Source: Bacillota bacterium (GTDB lineage Bacteria > Bacillota > Clostridia > Tissierellales > Sedimentibacteraceae). From it: a stretch of 64,000 bases of DNA. A program made the translations under genes and the position numbers. Each line of letters starts with the position of its first letter. Within the stretch, counting starts at the first letter, position 1. Shown here in pieces: positions 8,054 to 17,000 of this stretch. The stretch spans positions 1 to 64,000 of the forward strand of contig JAEXUD010000021.1 in the NCBI GenBank assembly GCA_023453025.1. Reading direction: 5' to 3'. The notes beneath the pieces are model-generated. The model made no database searches. It was not told the origin of the DNA and was given only the letters and a program-made list of their open reading frames with translations.

Positions 8054-8186
8054 AGTAACTCAACCCTCCTGACATTATGATATGTTATTTTATCTAAATT
8101 ATGCAAATCTAAAATACAATTTCATTTTAGCATAATTTAAAAATTGTGTCAACTATCAGACCACTGTCGCAACAAAAATATAGATG

Positions 8187-8215
8187 TTGACAATATTTAT
8201 TTGTTATGTTAATCT
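8187..8215 (+). promoter_or_regulatory. Promoter of guaB
   Basis: TTGACA (8187-8192), 17 bp, then TAATCT (8210-8215), about 60 bp before guaB. I saw no purine riboswitch between it and the gene. Confidence 0.6.
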
Positions 8216-8275
8216 ATCAAGAATAATTAAGAAATTTGTATTAAATACCAGTACATATGAAAAGGAGATACAATA

Positions 8276-9766
8276 ATGGCAAAAATTATCAACGAACCAT
8301 CCAGAACATTCGGGGAATATTTACTGCTGCCAAATCTGACTACTAAGGATTGTATTGTTGAAAATGTTGATTTAAGTACACCTGTTTGCAGATTTAAAAA
8401 AGGCGAAGAGCCTGGATTAAAATTAAACATACCTTTTTCATCAGCTATTATGCAGTCTGTTTCTGACAACAACATGGCTATAGCTCTTGCGAAAAACGGA
8501 GGAATTTCATTTATATATTGCTCACAATCAATTGAAAATGAAGCAGAAATGGTTCGCAAAGTTAAAAAATACAAGGCGGGTTTTGTAATAAGCGATTCCA
8601 ACCTTACACCTGAAAATACACTGCAGGATGTGCTTGAGCTTAAAGAGCGAACGGGTCATTCAACAATGGCAATAACCGAGGACGGTACATCAGACGGAAA
8701 ACTATTGGGAATTGTAACAAGCAGAGATTATAGAATCAGCAGGGACCCGCTTGACAAAAAAGTTAAGGAATTCATGACTCCCGGAGATTCTCTCATAGTT
8801 GGTCATGAAGGAATCACTCTTTCAGAAGCTAATGATATTATTTGGCAGAATAAACTGAATGCCCTGCCGTTAGTCGATGATAATTTTAATTTAGTATATA
8901 TGGTTTTCAGAAAGGATTATTCTGAAGACAAGGAAAACCCGCGCTCATTATTGGACAGCCAGAAAAGATATGTTGTAGGAGCAGGTATTAATTCAAGAGA
9001 TTACAAGGACAGAGTTCCTGCGCTTGTTGAAGCAGGAGCGGATATTCTCTGCATAGACTCATCAGAGGGCTTCAGCGAATGGCAGTCTGATACCATAAAA
9101 TGGATTAAAGGTAAATATGGTGATACGGTAAAGGTTGGTGCCGGCAATGTGGTTGAAAAGGACGGTTTCAATTATCTGGCAGATGCAGGAGCGGATTTTA
9201 TAAAAATCGGTATCGGCGGAGGCTCAATCTGTATTACCAGAGAACAAAAAGGTATTGGCAGAGGTCAGGCTTCGGCAGTATTGGATGTTGCTAAGGCAAG
9301 AGATGACTACTATGAAAAAAATGGAGTGTACATTCCCATATGCTCCGACGGCGGTATAGTGCTGGATTACCACATGACCCTTGCATTAGCTATGGGAGCG
9401 GACTTCGTAATGCTCGGAAGATACTTCGCAGGCTTTGATGAAAGTCCTACGGCTAAAATCAAGTACGGCAGCGGTTATGTCAAGGAGTATTGGGGCGAAG
9501 GATCAAACAGAGCAAGAAACTGGGCAAGATATGATTTAGGCGGAAAAGCAGGACTTCAATTTGAAGAGGGCGTAGACTCTTATGTACCATATGCCGGCAA
9601 GCTGGATGACGGTCTTGGCTCGACTCTTCATAAAATAAAATCAACCATGTGTAACTGCGGTGCTAAGTCAATTAAGGAGCTTCAGCAAAACGTAAGTCTT
9701 ACAGTTGTTTCTGCAACAAGCTTAAATGAAGGCGGAGCACACGACGTTATATTGAAAAATCAGTAA
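8276..9766 (+). CDS. guaB: IMP dehydrogenase, Tritrichomonas-like subtype
   Basis: It oxidises IMP to XMP with NAD+, the committed step of GMP synthesis. It has 496 residues: a TIM barrel interrupted by two CBS motifs (about residues 110-220). The catalytic Cys loop is GIGGGSICITREQKGIGRGQ, the IMP-binding segment is SDGGIV, the phosphate loop is MLGRYFAG, and the mobile flap is RARNWARYDLGGK with the Arg-Tyr pair. These loops differ from the usual bacterial GPGSICTTR form and closely match the Tritrichomonas foetus enzyme as I remember it. The start follows AAAAGGAGAT. It is monocistronic, with its own promoter and terminator. Confidence 0.95.
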   Translation: MAKIINEPSRTFGEYLLLPNLTTKDCIVENVDLSTPVCRFKKGEEPGLKLNIPFSSAIMQSVSDNNMAIALAKNGGISFIYCSQSIENEAEMVRKVKKYKAGFVISDSNLTPENTLQDVLELKERTGHSTMAITEDGTSDGKLLGIVTSRDYRISRDPLDKKVKEFMTPGDSLIVGHEGITLSEANDIIWQNKLNALPLVDDNFNLVYMVFRKDYSEDKENPRSLLDSQKRYVVGAGINSRDYKDRVPALVEAGADILCIDSSEGFSEWQSDTIKWIKGKYGDTVKVGAGNVVEKDGFNYLADAGADFIKIGIGGGSICITREQKGIGRGQASAVLDVAKARDDYYEKNGVYIPICSDGGIVLDYHMTLALAMGADFVMLGRYFAGFDESPTAKIKYGSGYVKEYWGEGSNRARNWARYDLGGKAGLQFEEGVDSYVPYAGKLDDGLGSTLHKIKSTMCNCGAKSIKELQQNVSLTVVSATSLNEGGAHDVILKNQ

Positions 9767-9768
9767 AA

Positions 9769-9795
9769 AAAGGACCACTTAGTGGTCTTTTTTTA
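9769..9795. terminator. Terminator between guaB and the DUF1292 gene
   Basis: The GGACCACT/AGTGGTC stem has T runs on both strands, so it can end transcription of both convergent genes. Confidence 0.8.
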
Positions 9796-9802
9796 AAACA
9801 AA

Positions 9803-10183
9803 TTATTCTTCGTCTTCTTCGAATTCATCGTCTTCATCAAACAATTCATCAAGCTCTGCATCATCAAGTATTTCATCGAAGGCCTTCGTAACTTCTTCGT
9901 ATTCTTTGTCTGATTCGATGCTCAACAGCTCAAATGTACCGTCTTCATATTCTTCGAAACCATAAAGATAAACTTCACCATCTTCTTGATTTTCTAAAGG
10001 CAATAAAGCTATATAATCTTTATCTTCTACAGGGAATATTGCAATAATCGCACATTCAACTTCCTTGCCGTCTTCCAGTGTAATAGTCATTACTTCTTCT
10101 TCGTGGTCATGTCCGCAGCCGCAGCCGCAACCGCAATCATCATCACCGCAATCGCAGTCGTGTAATTCTTTATCATCATTCAT
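9803..10183 (-). CDS. DUF1292 domain protein with Cys/His-rich N-terminus
   Basis: A 126-residue protein. The central part (VMTITLEDGKEVECAIIAIF onward to YLYGFEEYEDGTFELLSI) is the DUF1292/YrzB domain of Bacillota. In front lies an unusual cluster, DCDCGDDDCGCGCGCGHDH, that could bind a metal. The tail is very acidic (DDAELDELFDEDDEFEEDEE). YrzB is often next to the Holliday-junction resolvase gene yrrK, but it stands alone here. Function unknown; metal binding is inference from the Cys/His content. Confidence 0.85.
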   Translation of the reverse strand: MNDDKELHDCDCGDDDCGCGCGCGHDHEEEVMTITLEDGKEVECAIIAIFPVEDKDYIALLPLENQEDGEVYLYGFEEYEDGTFELLSIESDKEYEEVTKAFDEILDDAELDELFDEDDEFEEDEE

Positions 10184-10297
10184 ATTATGTACATCCTTAT
10201 CTTTTATTTATCTATCCTACAATATATAATCGATAGACATTTAAACTTTATCAGAATAATATATAAATTGCAAGACGTAATTGTAAAATTTTAATTC

Positions 10298-10326
10298 TTT
10301 ACATTTCTGAATTTTTTGTGTATAAT
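10298..10326 (+). promoter_or_regulatory. Promoter of tRNA-Pro
   Basis: TTTACA (10298-10303), 17 bp, TATAAT (10321-10326), ending 12 bp before the tRNA. Confidence 0.75.
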
Positions 10327-10338
10327 ATGTAACATATT

Positions 10339-10413
10339 CGGGATGTAGCGCAGCTTGGTTAGCGTACAAGTCTGGGGGACTTGGGGTCGCTGGTTCGAAT
10401 CCAGTCATCCCGA
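10339..10413 (+). tRNA. tRNA-Pro (anticodon GGG)
   Basis: The 75-base sequence folds into a cloverleaf. The 7-bp acceptor is CGGGATG/CATCCCG with discriminator A. The D arm contains AGCTTGGTTAGC. The anticodon stem CAAGT/ACTTG closes the loop CTGGGGG, giving anticodon GGG for the CCC/CCU proline codons. The T arm is CTGGTTCGAATCCAG. CCA is not encoded (TTA follows), so it must be added by a nucleotidyltransferase. Confidence 0.95.
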
Positions 10414-10446
10414 TTAAGAAAAGCATTGAAAATGCTGAAAAGGAAA

Positions 10447-10484
10447 AAGAATATTAGCTTGTATCTAAAATAGCTAATATTCTT
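10447..10484 (+). terminator. Terminator after tRNA-Pro
   Basis: A 13-bp stem (AAGAATATTAGCT / AGCTAATATTCTT) is followed by TTATTTTT. Confidence 0.8.
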
Positions 10485-10530
10485 TTATTTTTCTATCGGT
10501 ATAGCAGTATAAAAATTTCTAAAATCCATA

Positions 10531-11727
10531 TTATTGAGTATTCTGATAGTACCTATTCAAAACTTTTCCCAGTCTTTTTATACCCTCAACAATTTTTTCT
10601 TCAGACATGCATGAATAATTGACTCTGAAAAAATTCTTGTGTGCGCTGTTGGGAAAGAAGCTTTCTCCCGGAACATAGGCCACATTTTCTTTTATGCATT
10701 CTTGCATGATTGCCCCTGCATCAAGACTGTCTTTCAGTTCAACCCAGGCAAAAAGTCCTCCATACGGATTTGTATGTTTTACTCCCTCAGGGAAATATTT
10801 ATCCATGCACTCAAGCATTAGTGTTCTCCGTTTTCCGTAAACCTCTATGATTTTTTCAATATGCTCGTTCAGATCATATTTTTGCATGAATGCAGCGGCA
10901 ATCCGCTGATCCAATGAACTCGACTGTAAATCTGCTCCTTGTTTTACAAGAACATACTTATTAAGTATTTCAGGTGAAGCACATATCCATCCCAATCTCA
11001 AACCGGGAGCAAAGGTTTTTGAAAATGTGCCGAGGAACACAACCCAGCCTTCTTTATCAAAGCTCTTGATTGCAGGATGAACTTCTCCTTCATATATAAG
11101 TTCTCCATACGGATTATCTTCTATTACAGGAATTTTGTACTCAGCTGCTAATTCAGCTATCCTTTTTCTTCTGTCATCGGGCAATGTCTTTCCTGTCGGA
11201 TTCTGAAAATCAGGAATTACATAAATAATTTTCGCATCCGGATTATCCTTTAAAGCCTTTTCCAGCTCTGGCATTATCATGCCATGCTCGTCCATTTCTA
11301 CCTCGACAAATTTTGGTTCATACGCTTTAAATGCATTTATCGCGCCAAGATAACTGGGGCTTTCACAAATTACCACATCGCCCTTATTAAGAAAAAGCTT
11401 CGCTGAAAACTCCAATCCTTGCTGCGACCCTGTGGTTACAATTACGTCATCAGCAGTAAGATTCATGTGTGAAGTTGACATTCTTTGCGCAGCAATTATT
11501 TCCCTAAGAGGTCTGTATCCCTCTGTAGGACCATACTGCAATGCAGCATCTCCCTCCTTATCCATAACTTCTAAAAATATTTCTTTTATTTTCTCTATCG
11601 GGAATAATTCCTTTGCCGGAAGACCACCCGCAAAGGAAATTATATCGGGCATTTCTGTTAATTTAAGAAGTTCTCTTATTTCAGAAGCCTTTAAGCCATT
11701 TGCCCTGTCTGAAAACCGTATTTCCAT
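10531..11727 (-). CDS. PLP-dependent aminotransferase, class I/II (LysN/2-aminoadipate type)
   Basis: A 398-residue fold-type I aminotransferase. Landmarks are SFAGGLP near the N-terminus, LQYGPTEGYRPLRE, TTGSQQGLEFSAKLFLNKGD, the cofactor-binding DFQNPTGKTL, and the PLP lysine in GTFSKTFAPGLRLGW. This subgroup includes LysN and broad-specificity aromatic/branched-chain aminotransferases; the substrate cannot be fixed. ATG 11727 follows AAAGGAGG. It begins 23 bp after the FMN-reductase-like gene, so it may be the fourth gene of that operon, although its role there is unknown. Confidence 0.9.
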   Translation of the reverse strand: MEIRFSDRANGLKASEIRELLKLTEMPDIISFAGGLPAKELFPIEKIKEIFLEVMDKEGDAALQYGPTEGYRPLREIIAAQRMSTSHMNLTADDVIVTTGSQQGLEFSAKLFLNKGDVVICESPSYLGAINAFKAYEPKFVEVEMDEHGMIMPELEKALKDNPDAKIIYVIPDFQNPTGKTLPDDRRKRIAELAAEYKIPVIEDNPYGELIYEGEVHPAIKSFDKEGWVVFLGTFSKTFAPGLRLGWICASPEILNKYVLVKQGADLQSSSLDQRIAAAFMQKYDLNEHIEKIIEVYGKRRTLMLECMDKYFPEGVKHTNPYGGLFAWVELKDSLDAGAIMQECIKENVAYVPGESFFPNSAHKNFFRVNYSCMSEEKIVEGIKRLGKVLNRYYQNTQ

Positions 11728-11750
11728 AAAATCCTCCTTTAAATTTTCAT

Positions 11751-12812
11751 TTATATTTTTTTATTACCCACACATCTTTTAATATTATCTGCAAATTCTT
11801 TTGCTTTTTCTTTTATATTCTCCACCTTTTCAATTTCACCAAAATTATTGGCTGTTTCCATCAATGCGAAATTTGGCGGAAGCATGAAGGTCTTGTTTAT
11901 ATTTAATGAGCTTATGAGCTGCTGGGCTATGATATCACTGCCGCTGAAGCCTGAAACAATTATGGAATATAAATATTTATCATAAAATTTAACCTTTCTG
12001 AACAATGCGGTCAGTCTGTTAATGGCAGCGGACATATTTGCACTTATGCTGTCATTATAATTCGGGCATAGCATAATAAGAATGTCACAGTCAATAATTG
12101 CGGGATATACTTCTTCTACCATTATTCCGCCGTAGAAGCAATTATTGCTTTGTGAATAGTGCTTGCACGCTTTATAGGAGCATCCCTTGCAATCTCTGAC
12201 CGAGCCGTTTTCAATATGTATTTCGCTGATATTATATTGGGCTAAATTTTTTTTAACCATATTCCACAGTGAAAGCGTATTGGAGGTTTTATAATTGCTT
12301 GCATGAAGTGTCAATATTCTGGGGTCTGTAAGTTTTTTTACGTTGAAATTCATCAATACTTCAACAACGTTCCTGCAATCCTCTATACATATTTCTTCAA
12401 GACTTAAATGAGGAGCCCTTTTCTGTTGTGTGTTAAAGTTTTTTAAAGAGCCGGTTGCTTCCGAAAGAGGCCTTCCCGGGAACATGCATCCTGCTAAGTT
12501 TGAATATAAAATTATTTTTCTGGCTATATCTCTTGAAAAAAATTCATTGCTGCTGTTAACCAGCACGCTTCCATATGAATTTTTCATATAATCAGAACCT
12601 GATAATTTAATTTTTTCCAGCATTTTAAAAAGCTCGATATTTATTCCCGTATCTCCTAATTCAATGACAAATAATATTTTTTTATTTTTTAAATCTTTTA
12701 TGCCGTCACAATTCCTTATTATATTATAATCATAACCCCTGATTGAATAATCAAGCATTTTTTGAAGCCTTCCGGAAATTTCACCGGGCATCAAAATCGT
12801 TAATTTGTCCAA
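11751..12812 (-). CDS. NADPH-dependent FMN reductase/flavodoxin-like protein with N-terminal extension
   Basis: A 353-residue protein. The C-terminal ~185 residues match the NADPH-dependent FMN reductase fold: LTLHASNYKTSNTLSLW at 167-183 (flavin phosphate loop) and IIDCDILIMLCPNYNDSISA, followed by the NRLTALFRK helix. A cysteine cluster (residues 208, 211, 216 and 225 in CKGCSYKACKHYSQSNNC) resembles Fe-S flavoproteins, though the spacing should be checked. The first ~160 residues match nothing I know. Start is TTG 12812 behind AGGGGTGG. It is the third gene after the 1622-residue protein and the dehydrogenase-like gene, so a shared redox or nucleotide function is inferred. Confidence 0.75.
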   Translation of the reverse strand: MDKLTILMPGEISGRLQKMLDYSIRGYDYNIIRNCDGIKDLKNKKILFVIELGDTGINIELFKMLEKIKLSGSDYMKNSYGSVLVNSSNEFFSRDIARKIILYSNLAGCMFPGRPLSEATGSLKNFNTQQKRAPHLSLEEICIEDCRNVVEVLMNFNVKKLTDPRILTLHASNYKTSNTLSLWNMVKKNLAQYNISEIHIENGSVRDCKGCSYKACKHYSQSNNCFYGGIMVEEVYPAIIDCDILIMLCPNYNDSISANMSAAINRLTALFRKVKFYDKYLYSIIVSGFSGSDIIAQQLISSLNINKTFMLPPNFALMETANNFGEIEKVENIKEKAKEFADNIKRCVGNKKI

Positions 12813-12862
12813 AATACCACCCCTATCCTGATTAAACAGAAACGACTGAAGCCGTTTTGCAA

Positions 12863-14083
12863 TTACTTGATTAAATTTATCAATTCCTCATATGTTTTTT
12901 TTATTCTTGAAAAAAGCACCTCCGGCATATCAATTTTTTCAATTTCCAGCCCCGCAGCAAGATTCCTGTTTTTAGCTCCCATAAATGCTCCTCCTATATA
13001 GTTGGAGCTGTAATGCCATTTGCCCTCCAATGTACATATTATCGATATTGCTCCTGAGGACAGTGCCGGTGCTATGTAGGGCTTGAAGCCTGTTTTTCTT
13101 ACCTCCAGATTGGCTTCAACCGCAAGCCTTGTCAACTCCCTTGACAGCCTGTCATCATAGTCCGATATGCTGTTTGCTATTACCAAATCCTTACCGTGAG
13201 GACCATAAGCTCTTCCTTCTGTCAGATAAGAAGAATATTCATCGTATTTTTTAGCGTAATAAGCTGCTCTGGCATTCATAACTCCAAGGCCGTATCCTTT
13301 AATTTGCTCCGGTGCAAGAACTCCTCTGCTTTCCTTTAAAACTGTTGCGCACAATAGATCCACCGGGTCGGATACAACCGCAAATATGCCTTTATATCCC
13401 GCATCAGCTGCCATAATGGCATATTCCTTTATAAGCTTTGCATTTTCCTCATATTGAACCATTCTGACGTCAATATTTTCCTGACCTACGGGCGGAACTC
13501 CTTTAGATGCACAAAACACAAACATATCACAGTCAAAAAGCTCATTTTTTTCAATACCGTGCACCTCCGGCATTAAATTAAATTCAAAGGGAAATGATGT
13601 CTGGTTCATTTCATATTCCCATCTTTTTATTTTATCAGTGCTTCTGTCAAATATTCCGATTGAACTTACCGAGCTGCCTCCTAAAAGCTTAAGCCCTGTC
13701 AGCAATGTGCTTCCCACATCGCCCAATGCCAGAAGGTTAACTCTTTTCTTTGTTATTTCCTTTATAAAAAAGCATGCTTCATAATTTTCATAATCAGTAT
13801 TAACTGCCTTTACCTTTCTTTGTTGAATTAATTTGTCAACAATACCGGGAATATTCTCGGTTTGCTCGCTCATGCTTTTTAACTTTAATGCTTTGATATT
13901 TTCTTCTGTATCGAATACATCAGATGTATAGGCAAGAGCATAGGTTCTTTTTGATTTATTTTTGTTAAATTTATATAAGAAATAAAGCTCGTCTATGCTG
14001 TCCGGCAAATTGTCAATTTTTTCATAGCTGTAACAGTCTGAAAGTGAAAACAAATATTTATCCTTGTATTTATAATAAAACAT
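12863..14083 (-). CDS. Lactate/malate dehydrogenase-like protein with N-terminal extension
   Basis: A 406-residue protein. The Rossmann glycine motif LALGDVGSTLLTGL (121-131) is followed by an acidic residue (GIFDRS), then SDPVDLL (238-244) in place of the usual NPVD, GVMNARAAY (267-275) in place of LDxxR, and a GPHGKD catalytic-His motif (294-299). So the LDH/MDH fold is kept with altered substrate residues. The first ~110 residues are not part of the family. Its ATG overlaps the upstream stop (TAATG), giving translational coupling to the 1622-residue protein. Substrate unknown; it may be a non-standard 2-hydroxyacid or a cofactor-linked compound. Confidence 0.75.
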   Translation of the reverse strand: MFYYKYKDKYLFSLSDCYSYEKIDNLPDSIDELYFLYKFNKNKSKRTYALAYTSDVFDTEENIKALKLKSMSEQTENIPGIVDKLIQQRKVKAVNTDYENYEACFFIKEITKKRVNLLALGDVGSTLLTGLKLLGGSSVSSIGIFDRSTDKIKRWEYEMNQTSFPFEFNLMPEVHGIEKNELFDCDMFVFCASKGVPPVGQENIDVRMVQYEENAKLIKEYAIMAADAGYKGIFAVVSDPVDLLCATVLKESRGVLAPEQIKGYGLGVMNARAAYYAKKYDEYSSYLTEGRAYGPHGKDLVIANSISDYDDRLSRELTRLAVEANLEVRKTGFKPYIAPALSSGAISIICTLEGKWHYSSNYIGGAFMGAKNRNLAAGLEIEKIDMPEVLFSRIKKTYEELINLIK

Positions 14084-17000
14084 TATTTTATAATCCTTTC
14101 AAGTTTTATTAATGTCTCAATGCTGGCATCCATGAAGCTGGATGCTTCCTTGTTCAAATCATAATATATATTATCTCCGAGATATGGCAGCCTCGGTGAT
14201 ATTAAAACCTCTCCAAGCCTTTTTACCGTAAGTTTTTTCTCAAAAAATTCCTGATATTCTGTTTCTAAGGTTTGAAGTATTGATTTTGCATTCTCCAGAC
14301 ACACCATAGACAAATTATAAATAGCTTCATTTGAAGCTCCGCTTACAAACATCGGAGAGTAATACGGCAGTATCAGGTTTATTGACGGTATTAAGTTAAT
14401 CATATTATCATTGTTTAACCACATTCCGTCACCGCCCAGGAACGGATACATAAGATTTTCATTAAACCAGATTCTTAAGTTTGGTATAAAATATGCGCAG
14501 TCGGCGTCTCTTCCCTGTATATCCATCAAATCCTTACCCCTTCCGGACATAATGCCTACGATTATCTTCTTAACCTCAACATTGTATCTTTTCATTATAG
14601 GGTCTATTTCCTTGATCCTGTAGCCCTTATGAAGCAAATCATCTACCAGAATTACAGGTTTTTCAAAGGATTTTAATGTTTTAACCTGTATTTCAATCGG
14701 AGAGTAAAATGGGTATTCTGTTATTTTAAATGTCTTTGCATCTGTTGAATAAACCTTCTCTGTATGCAAGGATTTAGTAACTGTATTGGGGACAACCATA
14801 CCCTTTAAAATATTGCCGAAGGGAACACACATATTTTCTCCCAGAACCCTGGGGATCTGCATTTCATTGCTTACATCATTCATGGCACATATTTTATTAA
14901 TGAGAGTCTGATTTATTAAATCATTATCAATAGATAACACCAGTGAACCGGGATAAAGTTCGGTCATGGATTTTTGCAGTCTTTTTCTTGCATTTGAAAT
15001 TGCTTCATGAACCTTTTCACTTGTATTCAAAGGGTCCTTAATAAAGCTTTCCATATTCAGGGTCAAGCATATAGGAAACTTCATATCAACTGCATGGACT
15101 GATTTATTCATACTTTCATCATGAATCTTTATAAATCCCTGAAGCTCCAGTGTTTCCAATACTGCTTCCGAATTTATATTTGTCATGATGTTGCTGTAAA
15201 GGGCATATGTAAAATCATTTTTCAAGCAATGTGCAAGTGTTTCAGTCAATATTATCTGTTCCATGTTTTCGTAGATTTTGCTTGGATTTATGAATATTCC
15301 GTCAATAATAATAATTCTTCCTGCTGTTTTTTCTCTGACATAATTTGCAATAAACTGGCTTTGGAATTCTCCGTATACATCGGAGGAGCCGATTTTATGA
15401 AATGCCGCAAACCCCAACAACTTATTTGCATTCTTCGAGTCTCTGATTACCAGAAGCTTAATTTTCTTAGAAACAAGCTTCTCTCCTATATTTTCATACA
15501 AATTGGTATGCATGAAAATATAATGACCTATTTCATCAACGATTTTTTCACTTAGGTCCTCTATTACTTCTATGCTGAACGGCTTTGATTTTAATACACC
15601 TTTATCTAGTGGTTCTCTTGTATAAAGGTTCCTGTCATATATGAAGCTTTGTGCAAGTGAATCTATTAAATTAGAAATATCTCTGTTGTTGTCAATATTA
15701 TCTCTTATTTGTGTAGAGCTTATGTCCTCAAGGTACAATGGGAGTTGAAGCTCCACAAGAGAACCTTTGATTCTGTTCTTGGCTTCTTCTGCTCTTTTTA
15801 ACGATGCAGGTGACATATCATCCTGGGTTCTTTTAAACACTATATGGTTTAAGCTGTGTATTGAATTCTTGGTCGGTCTGGCCTTATACGCTGTTGCATT
15901 TTGTAAAACATCACTTCCCACAACAATATAGACATCATTTTCCGAGAACAATGATTTTAAAGCTTTTAAATCATTTGAGCTGGATAAATTAATAGGCACT
16001 TCGTCAGGAAACAAGAATACTCCCAGTTCATCAGCTATGGACATGTTGATAATTTGTCTTCTTATCATTCTCGGCTGAACCTTCTTGGACCATGAAAATT
16101 CGTCAACTGACAAATAGACCTCATAACCGAGATTCCTTATTGCCGTCACGATTCCCTTGTGACTAAGCGAGAACGGGTCAAATGTCCCGGGGAAAAATGC
16201 TATGTTCTTATTTAATTTAATTTCAAAATCCTTGTAGTAAAATTCATAATCACTTATAAATCTGTATATATGGTTGAAGGATGACGAATTGTTGAAGAAG
16301 AACAAATCACCAAGCTCTTTCTCATTAATCAGGGTTAAAAGCTTTTTATAAATTAAAAGAAATATTTTATGTTTTTCCTTTATATCCAATATTTTAGAAC
16401 CAAATATATGCTGCCCGATAACAAGGAATGATTCTTGCTTAACCTGTGTGTTGTAATTTGCCAGTCCGCTTAATATAATTCCCAGCATCCTTTTCAATCT
16501 GTTGTTGTAAATTTCAAGGTCTTCGTTAAACCTCGACTGATATTCAGGATAGTATTGAATTATAACACCCAGCGTATTGATAACCAAAGTACTGACTCTT
16601 GGATTTGTACCCTTGTAAACAACATTTAATTCTTGCACGAATTCGTCCAATTCCTTGGGCGGAAGAAGCATCATAAATCTGCCCAGATATTCAGGGATAT
16701 ATTTTGCATATTGCAGCTCGTCAATTTCAAGCCCTTTGAAAAGCTCAACGGCAATTTCGTTTCGCTGATCCACAGAAAGCAGTGTTCCGATATTCACAAG
16801 AGAATTTCCGGCCTTGTTTCTTACCGATTCCTTTGCACTGACCTTTACTAAATTTGTCAGGTGAGTTGAAGTTTGAAGCAATGAGACCTCATTTTTGTTT
16901 TTTATATTTTCTATTATGTAATCAATGCTGATTGTCTTTACATTCCACGGTGTGGCAGTCTTAAGATTGTTCAGGAATAAATCAGATGTTTTGTATCTGC

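Noticed and set aside
8054..8275. Possible purine riboswitch before guaB
   Set aside because: The leader after the promoter is only about 55 bases, with no TATA...CCTAAT core or three-way junction.
10241..10426. A minus-strand ORF with a plausible length over the tRNA
   Set aside because: It is antisense to the tRNA-Pro cloverleaf (10339-10413), has no ribosome binding site, and is a familiar false product of tRNA antisense translation.
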